In this document: positions 51,401 through 57,390 of the stretch, piece after piece
How the letters are laid out: the number at the start of each line of letters is the position of its first letter
Numbering within the stretch: the first letter of the stretch is position 1
Source: Chrysomallon squamiferum
Taxonomy: Eukaryota; Mollusca; Gastropoda; Neomphalida; Peltospiridae
Reading direction: 5' to 3'
Assembly (NCBI GenBank): GCA_012295275.1
Contig: CM022679.1
Coordinates: forward strand, 11,661,915-11,723,914
Length of the DNA stretch: 62,000 nt
Made by a program: the position numbers and the translations under genes
Notes under the pieces: generated by a model
The model's input: the letters and a program-made list of their open reading frames with translations, nothing else
Database searches by the model: none
What the model was told of the DNA's origin: nothing

Positions 51401-54400
51401 AGCTGATGGGCTAACAAAAGGTTAATGGGTATAATGATTAACATGCTTGGATGACTGTAACAATTGGCCAGATTCTGCATTAATTGGTTATTTTCCAACA
51501 ACAGAACATCAGCACCAAGTTCTTTTTTCATTTTGAAATCTAAATATTATTCACACTTATGTATATGAAATAATGAACTCATTAACTTATAAATATTTTA
51601 AAGATAATTCACACAAATGTGTCTGTTAATCAACTATCCATCAATCCACCACTTGTATAAAAATAAATCAGCAATGAGAAAATAGTCCACCTTTATGAAG
51701 TTATTTCTCCATGTATACCTTAAAAAAAATAAAAAATAAAAAACACAACCTCTTCAGAAAAAAGCCTAGCAAAACAAGTTCACTTTTATCTGCCTGTTAG
51801 CATGCACACATATATGCAAACACATATACAAAATTAAAATCCTTACAAACATCTCAAATAACAGAATTTTAGCAGCAGACAAACATCATGAATAAAAAAA
51901 TCATTAATAATACATCAAAGCACAATATAATGACCTCTGGCAACATTACCTAAAATGACCATTGAAGTTAGTATTTATTCAACTCAAAAACATTCTTAAG
52001 TGGTTTGTCATACTCAAAGATCCATTGATAACACAACATCTAGTATTTCATTCACTGGTCGTGAATTAATAGAACATCTACCATTGAATATATATGATCA
52101 TAACAAACCTGACCTGGATTCATTTGAAATAAAGTGAGAACCATCTTGGGAAAATAATCTATTTCTTTATCTTTTATTCATGATTCTGACAACTGATATC
52201 AAGCAAGAAAATTTGTATTCTCAGACATGATGAAACTACATTGAACACATTAAGCTAGCACTGAAGATTTTTGTTTGCTCTTTAGAAAATGGTCAATGAG
52301 AAACTACAGTTCTGTGGTTAGAACCCTGACCAGAGGTCTGAAAGATCACAGGATCAATCTCCATCAGGACTCCACTTCATTTTCTTTCTAAGCTAATTTT
52401 TGGTTTATCTAAGACCATATCTTGGCTTTTATATCTATGGGAAAGTGTAAAAAAGGATCTTTTGTTTATAATAGTTTTTCTTTCATATCACCATTATACA
52501 ACTCCATGGTAATATATATAATATAATATTACTGATGAAAAATGACATTGTTTTAGGTAAGTAAATTAAAAAAATGTTAGCTGAGGCAAAATACCAAATT
52601 TTAATTATAATATAACTTCAAAATGCATGAAAAGATAAAAGAATGATTCAAAGTTAAATTTTAATTGAGTCCCATTTTTTTTTTTTTTTTTTGAGTTTTA
52701 TCTATGTCTGTCTCTACATATCAGTCTGTCAGTCTTATTTTGAACCTTACTTCTTGAATATTTTATACACTTAGACTCAGCCTTTCATTTTTTTTCAAAG
52801 TGATGCATTGATAACACATAACCTGTGATCAGGGTGCAATCTGGTAAATGTCAATTTTCTTTCATCTCTTTACACTAAACAGATTTTAGTTTTAACAGAT
52901 TATATTCTGGTTCTCTTCACAGATAATAATAACATTCCAAAACAATATGACATACATTTAAATATATAGACAAAAAAAAAAAAAAAAAAAAAATCAATAC
53001 AGACAAAAAAACCCAACATTTTCATGTATTTAATTTAAATTCGTTTTAATTTATTAGACAAAAAAGAATTTTACTGATTCTTTGAAAATTTAAATTTCAA
53101 CATATTTCCTGCAAGGTTTAAATTAACTCTGAATAATATTGAAATTTACATACAGTATATTATTAAACTGCACTGAATTAAGTAAAAAATAGTCTGTCTC
53201 TGATTGTGCTTCCTACCTTTTTTTTGTTATTGTTCACAGGTATTAATACTGACTAAATAACAAAAAAGATGAATCACCTCAGTTGTTTCACAAGATTTTC
53301 TACAGATAGGAATAAGCAATTCTTAGTTTTACAGAAATCATTCTAGACAAACTTCATAAAGTATTTTAAGTGTTACAAATATACTAGCATAGCATATTTA
53401 CAAGTTAAAAAAAAAAAATAAAATAATAATAATAAATAAGTTATGGTCAAAAGTACAAATTAAAAGTGACAGCTGTTTCAGTAAAGTGATTCACAGACTG
53501 CATTATCATCCAGTGTTCCCGTTAAATGAGTATTCTATTCCTGTGGGCAAAGAAAGAAAAGAAAATGAAAGATTTATAGAAAGAGATAAGGTACAGAGAG
53601 AGACACCAAGATGGAAAACTAGGAATAACGCCCAGAAAAGTGCAGAACAAATTGGCCAATGAGTCAAGGCAAGCATTGAACATATAGTTTAATTCAATAA
53701 CCTACAATTAAATCTAGTAAATACAAAATGAACTTATCTAACCTTGTCTCTACTTGGTTAAATGTTTTTTTATTGTTTTTTTTTTTTTTTTTTTTATTGA
53801 GTCAACCATAAAGCATATAAAATTCCCCATGAAATCACTGACCCAAGAAGTCAAAATGTACTTGTACTTTATAGTCTACCATATACTTAAATCTAAGAAA
53901 ATATTGTAAATGATCATCAATGAACTGTAATCATCCTATCACTTGTGTGTTTGTGTGTGTGTGTGTGTATATCTACTTATAGATGTGTAGATTTAATTTT
54001 ATGTGCTTTGTTGTTTGTACACACATGTACAAACACTAACAATTTATATCATGACATATTCTACAGTAAAATACAAGCTAATGTAGGCAGTAATCAAAGA
54101 TTTGTTGGTCTTAAATATGACATGCCCTCAATTTTAACAAAGTTATTATTATAACTGTCACATAATAATAATAATAATAATAATAATAATATCAGCATCA
54201 TCATCATAAATATAATTATGATAATAAGGTAAGAACTGTATTAGCAGTTTAGGACTGCTACCTTTGTGTATTATTATCTAATTATTATGTATATTTGGGT
54301 AGAGCTATCCAGGATAATCTGTTTTGCTGTCATAGAGACATAAACAGTGTTACATGAATATTCAATAAAACATCAACCTTTTTGCCCTTCATATTTTTAA

Positions 54401-55972
54401 GTGTTCATGTGCAAAGAAGTGATAATATAATATTATTATATTAATGCACATTATGTTAGGTTCTTGAATATTCAGTTTCTGTCAGTGGCACAAAAAAGTA
54501 AATATGTTATTTACGTAATAGTTTCTACAGGTACATGTTATATATAATAATATAGTGTGTGTAGATTATCACCTGCAAAATCTCTTTTTGAAGCATGTTT
54601 AGCATATTCGTCATAAAAAAATTCAGATCAGTTACATGTCAAATGTACATTTAATGGGTAACTGCCTGTCATAAATTATGTAACTTGAATATATGCTCTC
54701 ATTTCCTGTCATGGTGTTGAAAGAGTTTTCTAATTACACGATATCCTTGATATGGGTCCTTTAAAGTGAAAAAAAAAAGTGGTGTAGGTGGAAATCATTT
54801 TTGTGCTACTGGAAGTAAACAAGTATAAATAACAACCAGAAATAGAATAAATAAATCTTTCATTTTTTTTTCATTTTTAACATTTTCAGTTCTGAAGTGG
54901 GTACAAGTTGAAAAAATATTCCTGGGTACAAGTTGAAAATATTCCTGGGCAAAGAAAACATGATTCAGTAAATGAGAGATACTGTTCTAACTCTCTGTTG
55001 CACACCTACTGAAGTGGTCTCTATTGATACTGGGAAAGCCAAAATCAGTTCTGCTATAGCAGTCATTAAAGGTACTCAAAATGTTAATTGTATTATTTGT
55101 CTCTGACTAATTATATGTATTTTACCCATAAAGCATTCAGTTATATACACTGAGAAACTAGGATGAAATGGAAAACAGACAATGGTTATATGGTGCAATT
55201 AATCTGTGAATCCTCACTCAGAAAGCACTTTAGTTTGCTAATTCAGATGGTTATTTCTGTTTTCACCATTATGTTTGTACTTATGCTGAAAGTATCATAA
55301 GAATGTTGTAGAGATGACAGTGGTGATAATAAGAGCCAAGGTAATGGTAATGGTATGACAGGAGCACTTGTATCTGCAGTAGCAGCAGCAGAAGCAGTAG
55401 CAATTTTAAAAGTAATCATAATATTACCATCTGTATGTACAGTGGTAATATCAGCAGTGGTTATAAATTACAATATAAAATTCAAAGTCAGTTAAAAATA
55501 TAAGTAAGATTATTATACATTTTTTTTTTAAATTTAAAAACTATTAATTTATTTTAAAAAAATTGTTTAAATAGATTAAATAACAAAAATATATAAATTC
55601 AGCTATATATTTTAAATATTAATTTTATCCTTTAGTCTATTAAAAGTATTTTATAACATTTATCTCAAAACCACAGCAGCTCACATGGCTGGCCTAATTC
55701 TTACCTATGGATTCATGTAGGTTAGCTAGACCTAGTTGTATAGGTGACATTTTGTTAAAAAGAAATGTGTGTGATACGTTTGTTTGTTCAGTGGATGACT
55801 GATTGAGTTCATTCATAAAGACTCCACAGTGGAGTAGGTGGGTAGGTGGACTATGGAATGTTGTTGGGTGTCTTGAATCTCCTTTGACATGCATGCAAAC
55901 ATGTTCCACAGTGCTGTCATCAAACAAAATTAATGAAAGAACCCACCCCAACAAACATTCCCAAGCACCCAT
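12782..55972 (-). CDS. Neuregulin-type transmembrane EGF ligand (whole gene, nine coding exons, two of them alternatives)
   Basis: Joined product is about 697-698 residues: candidate signal peptide (1-17), spacer, one Ig domain (Cys113, Trp125, DQGVYTC with Cys164), one EGF domain (Cys192, 198, 204, 215, 217, 226), short stalk, transmembrane segment (about 248-271), basic stop-transfer KRQRKK and a cytoplasmic tail of about 424 residues ending DQGPIQI. Ig plus EGF plus transmembrane segment plus long tail is the neuregulin plan. RTLIIIGIVIAIL, RQRKK and the extreme C-terminus each resemble the equivalent parts of vertebrate neuregulins (NRG1 tail NQDPIAV, from memory). Such proteins are made as membrane precursors, shed, and activate ErbB receptor kinases. 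All splice junctions have GT..AG borders and compatible phases. N-glycosylation sequons are visible at N57, N74 and N174. The Ig-to-EGF part is certain. The first exon is the least secure, and UTR limits are unknown. Confidence 0.9.
13931..14684 (-). other. Intron of the neuregulin-type gene
   Basis: Nothing coding was seen. The intron starts with GTCTGT and ends with AATTTTCAG on the gene strand and contains only short A/T runs. Confidence 0.6.
14685..14811 (-). CDS. Neuregulin-type gene, juxtamembrane basic exon
   Basis: Acceptor ATTTACAG and donor TGCAAG|GTCTGT delimit 127 nt (1 nt plus 42 codons). The exon reads RQRKKFEARRSSRNIPRQ and ends RFTARVCK. KxRQRKK immediately after the membrane segment matches the basic stop-transfer region of neuregulins (KKQRKKL in NRG1, from memory). 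Incoming phase 2 (AA|A, Lys) and outgoing phase 0 both fit the flanking exons. Confidence 0.93.
15009..15111 (-). CDS. Neuregulin-type gene, transmembrane exon
   Basis: Acceptor TTTTTTTAG and consensus donor AAA|GTAAGT delimit 103 nt. The product reads QAKLLHDRTLIIIGIVIAIL, then VFIAICIISYYLAK: a short stalk followed by about 24 strongly hydrophobic residues. It enters in phase 1, as both alternative EGF C-loop exons require, giving Gly (G|GA) from the 21.6-kb exon and Arg (A|GA) from the 19.7-kb exon. The stalk between the last EGF cysteine and the membrane would be about 21-22 residues, the usual place for metalloprotease shedding. Confidence 0.95.
15393..15489. repeat. Imperfect inverted repeat forming a long hairpin
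   Basis: Left arm about 15393-15431, right arm about 15450-15489, separated by an 18-nt A run. The core, TTTTAGACAGCCATCAAGAT GCTTTGCATTCATG in two parts, pairs with CAAAGTATGTTGATAGTTGT CTAAAA and its flank with few mismatches over roughly 37-40 bp. It lies about 280 nt upstream of the transmembrane exon on the gene strand. Arm length and loop size resemble a miRNA precursor, but it could equally be a tiny MITE or a dsRNA target for adenosine deaminases. Confidence 0.75.
16281..16338. repeat. (TGGA)n followed by (GT)n compound microsatellite
   Basis: About seven TGGA units run directly into about fifteen GT units. Another GT array lies at about 15800-15818. Confidence 0.95.
17666..17710. 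repeat. Poly-A tract of 33 nt followed by a C10 run
   Basis: An uninterrupted A run, TA, then ten C. Read on the minus strand it is G10 then T33. It is simple sequence with no element body attached. Confidence 0.95.
18190..18420. repeat. Degenerate tandem repeat, unit about 55 bp, four copies
   Basis: Each copy has a GGGTTTT(C/T)AAGTACTTG-like core after ATATACA or ACACAAA, then a TTTGAGCTTATTTG or TCTGAGGTTACTTG segment (cores near 18225, 18272, 18325, 18373). Copies are strongly diverged, so this is an old minisatellite in the intron. Confidence 0.6.
19515..19586. repeat. (AAT)n microsatellite, about 24 units
   Basis: An uninterrupted array starting about 100 nt downstream, in gene orientation, of the 19755-19685 alternative exon. 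Confidence 0.95.
19685..19755 (-). CDS. Neuregulin-type gene, alternative EGF C-loop exon 2
   Basis: The acceptor (CTTCCACCTGCCAG) is followed by G, completing the Lys codon (AA|G) between EGF cysteines 4 and 5. Then come 23 codons reading CPQAFTGKRCELWDIFRLES and ending AYT, and a strong donor, CCA|GTATGT, in phase 1. It supplies cysteines 5 and 6 with the exact C-x8-C spacing. It would replace the 21653-21586 exon: entry and exit phases are the same, and CPxxFxGxRCEL is shared in outline. If the donor is not used, translation stops after five more residues (TAA at 19673-19671), giving a membrane-less form. This exon is too short to show as a reading frame of its own and was found by phase and cysteine spacing. 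Confidence 0.88.
19756..21585 (-). other. Intron between the two alternative EGF C-loop exons
   Basis: The intron is 1,830 nt. It contains poly-A (20820-20841), an AT-only stretch and an AAT array (21098-21152). No coding signal was seen. It is too long for mutual exclusion by steric hindrance, so exclusivity would rest on frame, regulation or RNA structure. Confidence 0.6.
21098..21152. repeat. (AAT)n microsatellite
   Basis: An uninterrupted array followed by interrupted AAT/AAC units to about 21180. Confidence 0.95.
21586..21653 (-). CDS. Neuregulin-type gene, alternative EGF C-loop exon 1
   Basis: The acceptor (CTGATTTCACAG) is followed by A, completing Lys (AA|A), then 22 codons reading CASAFEGTRCELLEAPEVIA and ending GV. 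The proposed donor, TTG|GTAGGA, in phase 1, joins the transmembrane exon with a Gly codon. Cysteines 5 and 6 are separated by eight residues, as in all EGF domains, and xxFxGTRCELL matches the EGF C-loop pattern. The donor is weaker than that of the 19.7-kb exon. Reading through it keeps the frame open for a further 62 codons to a TGA at 21400-21398, so a secreted or otherwise terminated form is possible. Confidence 0.88.
21654..23947 (-). other. Intron between the common EGF exon and the alternative C-loop exons
   Basis: Its main feature is the CT/GA tract at 23738-23843, about 105 nt from the donor. A perfect 16-bp palindrome CATTCCCATGGGAATG lies at 22907-22922. Frames at 22465-22707 (+) and 22783-22998 (-) are open but unrecognised. 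Confidence 0.6.
23738..23843. repeat. 106-bp CT/GA polypyrimidine-polypurine tract with a C-rich centre
   Basis: (CT)n, a centre reading CCCTCCCCCCCTCCCTCCC, then (CT)n again, giving near mirror symmetry. Mirror-symmetric pyrimidine tracts can adopt triplex (H-DNA) structure. In the neuregulin-type transcript it is a GA-rich intronic block starting about 105 nt after the donor of the common EGF exon. Confidence 0.95.
23948..24053 (-). CDS. Neuregulin-type gene, EGF exon with cysteines 1-4
   Basis: Acceptor TTTATTTCAG and consensus donor CTGCAA|GTAAGTA delimit 106 nt. It reads STPQCKSQTYCLNGGTCFHI and then PKLKVDVC, giving four cysteines with spacings of 5, 5 and 10, followed by Lys. CxNGGxCF is the conserved B-loop of EGF-type ErbB ligands. 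It enters in phase 1 (A|TT, Ile) from the second Ig exon and leaves in phase 2 inside the Lys codon between cysteines 4 and 5. That is the same domain position as the alpha/beta split in vertebrate NRG1 as I recall it. There is almost no glycosylated spacer between Ig and EGF. Confidence 0.95.
28541..28592. repeat. (TTTA)n microsatellite
   Basis: TTTA units with one or two longer T runs at the end. Confidence 0.9.
28735..29040. repeat. Dispersed repeat, copy A (related to 30655-31110)
   Basis: Shares with the block about 2 kb downstream the ordered landmarks GGATATTGxGT, AATTGTCA(G/A)TAACCTT, TTGCATTGATTTTTATGT, CAG(A/G)TTGT, TTTAAAA(G/A)CATTTAAG and AGTATCAGT(T/C)AG. Identity is perhaps 75-80% with indels, so this is an old duplication or two copies of one mobile element. 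Confidence 0.65.
29797..30199 (+). CDS. Unrecognised 134-codon open stretch in a GC-richer block, with a good acceptor
   Basis: The frame is open from just after a TGA at about 29794-29796 to a TGA at 30197-30199. A strong acceptor (TTTCAATTTGCTTTAG) sits at 29819. From there it reads NTYNGSIIYRSSVVGEKPGK and continues through a Pro/Cys-rich part (CTGCPVPC) to a C-terminal WDCLRNCFL. Base composition is clearly richer in G and C than the surroundings. No domain is recognised. It could be the terminal exon of a + strand gene nested in the neuregulin intron, a transposon fragment, or a conserved regulatory block that happens to lack stops. The first ATG inside the open frame is at 29978. Confidence 0.25.
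30655..31110. repeat. Dispersed repeat, copy B, with internal tandem copies of about 85-100 bp
   Basis: Internal copies each carry ATCTAGAAACCA, then TTGTTAATCAGGATGTGATA or its relative, then GAATGTTGTGCCTTTAA (starts near 30658 and 30743, a third more diverged near 30880). The part after 30885 matches 28835-29040. An (AT)n run (30761-30788) sits inside the second copy. Confidence 0.65.
31378..31435. repeat. Inverted short copy of the 30.8-kb repeat motif
   Basis: Read on the minus strand it gives TTTTGTGCCTTTAAGAAATA, then CAGCTGTCAGTAAG. This matches TTGTGCCTTTAAGAAAAAAA and CAGCTGTCAACAAC at 30826-30867, in the opposite orientation. Confidence 0.5.
33346..33579 (-). CDS. Unrecognised 77-codon frame in the neuregulin-type intron, gene strand
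   Basis: It starts at an ATG directly preceded by an in-frame TGA and reads MYMVRSHNNDHHYATDKYSS, later LERHLDDDLEIQKYPIIF, ending IATSQ. The acidic, balanced residue use is more protein-like than other frames in this intron. No family is recognised. A splice into it at TTCATCAG|AAGAAC (about 33517/33516) would be phase-compatible with the second Ig exon and give an Ig-only secreted end, but the pyrimidine tract is poor. It may simply be chance. Confidence 0.15.
   Translation of the reverse strand: MYMVRSHNNDHHYATDKYSSEEHLHQLFSFVSSEFIHFDTSRVGLERHLDDDLEIQKYPIIFTNTITLDDQNIATSQ
34298..34348 (-). mobile_element. Eroded tRNA-derived SINE head
   Basis: On the minus strand an A-box-like GGCTATGGTGAAACAGAGGC is followed, after a normal interval, by a B-box-like AGTTCAAATCC. 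The arrangement is that of a tRNA-derived SINE promoter. Cloverleaf pairing is not maintained, so it is not a functional tRNA. Confidence 0.45.
39049..39158 (-). CDS. Neuregulin-type gene, second Ig exon
   Basis: A poly-T acceptor (TTTTTTTAG) and donor GGAAA|GTGAGT delimit 110 nt. The product reads RGSRLEIKKADIKDQGVYTC and then RATNAVGERNASVHVE. DxGxYxC is the signature of Ig strand F, with the second disulphide cysteine, and RATNAVG is typical of I-set domains. A glycosylation sequon NAS is present. It enters in phase 2 (AG|A, Arg) from the 45.4-kb exon and leaves in phase 1 (A|TT, Ile) into the EGF exon. Confidence 0.95.
39426..39470 (+). mobile_element. Eroded tRNA-derived SINE head
   Basis: TAGCTCAGAAAGTTAAGATC resembles a tRNA D-arm/A-box, followed by TTATTTCAATATCAC in the B-box position. 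It is too degenerate for a functional tRNA. Confidence 0.35.
40600..41110. repeat. Degenerate tandem repeat, unit about 45-55 bp, roughly nine copies
   Basis: A core like GATATCTATCTGTTTGTTGT followed by ATTTACAAA or ATTTATAAAA recurs (for example near 40618, 40684, 40765, 40815, 40860, 40915, 40945, 40980, 41030 and 41060). Copies are well diverged, with spacing varying by 10-20 nt. The most regular part is 40900-41080. Confidence 0.7.
44744..44803 (-). mobile_element. Eroded tRNA-derived SINE head
   Basis: On the minus strand AGCTGAGTTGTTAGAGTACTG matches the AGCTCAGTTGGTTAGAGCACTG region of tRNAs, and GGTGGATTTGTACATCC occupies the B-box position at normal distance. It is the best-preserved D-arm among the relics in this window. 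Confidence 0.55.
45263..45425 (-). CDS. Neuregulin-type gene, first Ig exon
   Basis: Acceptor TTTTTTTAG and donor GGAAG|GTATGG delimit 163 nt. The product reads KAPVIKKMANLKKKKGEKIK, IRCSVKAKPTAVFSWYKDGM and LIMARKGLRIKSG. It contains the first Ig cysteine (IRC) and the core Trp (FSWYKDG) 12 residues later, the I-set pattern. A Lys-rich start precedes strand A', as in neuregulin-type Ig domains. It enters in phase 1 (x|CA) and leaves in phase 2. Confidence 0.95.
45452..45494. repeat. (AAT)n microsatellite close to the Ig exon acceptor
   Basis: An uninterrupted array ending about 30 nt upstream, in gene orientation, of the first Ig exon, where the branch point would be expected to lie. Confidence 0.9.
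51023..51067 (-). mobile_element. Eroded tRNA-derived SINE head
   Basis: On the minus strand TTGATAATCATAAGAGTCAC is followed by GTAGATTCAAGTTCC, a good B-box with its T-arm stem partly visible. Confidence 0.45.
51427..51480 (+). mobile_element. Eroded tRNA-derived SINE head
   Basis: GGGTATAATGATTAACATGC is A-box-like and GGCCAGATTCTGCA is in the B-box position. Resemblance is moderate. Confidence 0.35.
52310..52380 (+). mobile_element. tRNA-derived SINE head
   Basis: TGGTTAGAACCCTG (52315-52328) is a good A-box-like segment and AGGATCAATCTCC (52350-52362) lies where the B-box should be, followed by CATCAGGACTCC. Order and spacing are those of Pol III promoter SINEs. Downstream sequence to about 52450 may be the element's body. 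Confidence 0.5.
54899..54946. repeat. Two-copy tandem duplication of a 23-25-bp unit
   Basis: GGGTACAAGTTGAAAA followed by TATTCCT is repeated back to back. The first copy has two extra A. Confidence 0.9.
55705..55972 (-). CDS. Neuregulin-type gene, candidate first coding exon with signal peptide
   Basis: An ATG in an optimal context (GAAAAATGG), with an in-frame TGA two codons upstream, opens 89 codons. The start MGAWECLLGWVLSLILF is a plausible signal peptide, followed by a Ser/Thr/His-rich spacer with two N-glycosylation sequons (NQS, NVS). The exon ends at a consensus donor, ATAG|GTAAGA, in phase 1. Joined to the first Ig exon (x|CA) it gives Ala and an uninterrupted frame. Local G+C is above background. 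No homology supports residues 18-89, and vertebrate neuregulins differ greatly in their N-termini, so this rests on start, donor, phase and signal-like sequence. An alternative first exon elsewhere or beyond the window is possible. Confidence 0.5.
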
Positions 55973-56487
55973 TTTTCAAATAGTTTAACTCCTTTCATAT
56001 TTTGATCATGACGCATACAGGTGGTATTAATAACCACACAGTATTCATTAGCATTAAAAGGCTTATCATTTCTTTCTTTTTTTAAATTTGTATAATTAGC
56101 TTGTTCTTACGTGTTAATGTTTTTTGTGTTTTTTATTCTAAAGTTTACTGTGCAATTTAAAATATGAAAATAGCAACAGTCTGGTTTTCGTTTTTAAATA
56201 TAGAATTGTAACTCCAGGACATTATGCCCTAGGTAGAATACATTAACCGTAACTTGGTTAAAATTGTAAGTATGAACATCTCTGCAGAGAGTATATATTT
56301 AACTGAATTTTATTTATTTATTTTTTAATTTCTAACACTAACTTCAATAAATCAAGTTATGACAGCTTCTTATCAGTTTTAGCTGCTGATTATGTATGTG
56401 ACATCTCTATTAATATAAAAATGATGTCTTTATTAAAACAAATATTTTCAACTATTTGGTTTTTATAACATAATGCTTGTGAAATAC

Positions 56488-56525
<38 letters not shown>

Positions 56526-57124
56526 GATTAAAATAAAATAAAATAATATTAATAAAAAAAAAATTATGAGAGAAAAAATTAAAAAGAAAATAATATATAT
56601 AATACAAGCACACAAATGTGAATGGAAATTTATTTATTATAACATTTGAATAAATTTTGGAATGTATATATTTAGATCTATCAATATCATATCAGTTCTT
56701 AATTTAAAGTTTTAAATGGTAACTTTACATCTTACTGTCCATAAAAACTAAATAAATTCTTTCAAAATTAACACCATATGTTTTCAAAGGAATTGTATCA
56801 TAATCCCAAATGTAAAAACCACCATACCCCTTAATTTTATCACTTTGACTTTAAAGATTACAATTTTTAGAATTTCAGGCTGCGTCACTTTTCAAGATAT
56901 TTATCACTAGGTTTTCTTTTTTAGACTATTAATGTTTCATAAATTAAAAAAATCACTTTAGGTCAAACTCCCTTCCTTTCCAGATATAACCATTTTTTGA
57001 CAAGCTTTCAAAAATAACTCCTATTCTTCCCTGTCTCCATATTCTGAGATCTAAATTAAAATTTTCTTCTGTAATTAAGCCAATGAACACCTATCACAAT
57101 GGCTTCCTAAATTAAAACCTTCAC
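55973..57124. other. Presumed 5' flank of the neuregulin-type gene, nothing else recognised
   Basis: AT-rich, with a 33-nt poly-A (56491-56523). If the 55.97-kb ATG is correct, its 5' UTR and promoter lie here or in the next block. No TATA-type element is convincing in such AT-rich DNA. Confidence 0.35.
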
Positions 57125-57390
57125 AGCTCTCCTGAAGTAGGGAGCTCCACAAGTGTCTGCAGCTGGAATGTGTTGAGTTCCCCGAATGACCGCAGTGACT
57201 CCCCCAAAGTAATTACAGACATGTCGTCAATTCTTGGAGAGAATGAACTGATGAAGCTCGAGAATTGTTCTTTTATAATTGCAAGCTCAAATGTTAGGAA
57301 ACTGCCAGTGGTCAGTCAGCTGGAAATATCATGTTAGTGGCACTGGAGAGGAATTGGTACATGATCATGCATATGTCCCCAGTTTCTGGT
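57125..57390. promoter_or_regulatory. GC-richer, CpG-containing island upstream of the neuregulin-type gene
   Basis: Markedly more complex than its surroundings, with several CpGs (for example around 57181-57192 and 57224). It lies about 1.15 kb upstream of the candidate start codon on the gene strand. On the + strand it is bounded by an acceptor-like CCTTCACAG and an excellent donor TTCTG|GTAAGG at 57389/57390, and one + frame stays open for about 65 codons. It may be a core promoter or 5' exon, an enhancer, or an antisense RNA exon. These cannot be told apart here. Confidence 0.3.

Larger units (their letters stand above)
45426..55704 (-). other. 10-kb intron between the candidate first exon and the Ig domain
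   Basis: Holds an AAT array (45452-45494), several SINE-like relics (51-52.4 kb), a block near 50.2-50.6 kb open on both strands, and a short 25-bp tandem duplication (54899-54946). No conserved exon was recognised. Confidence 0.45.
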
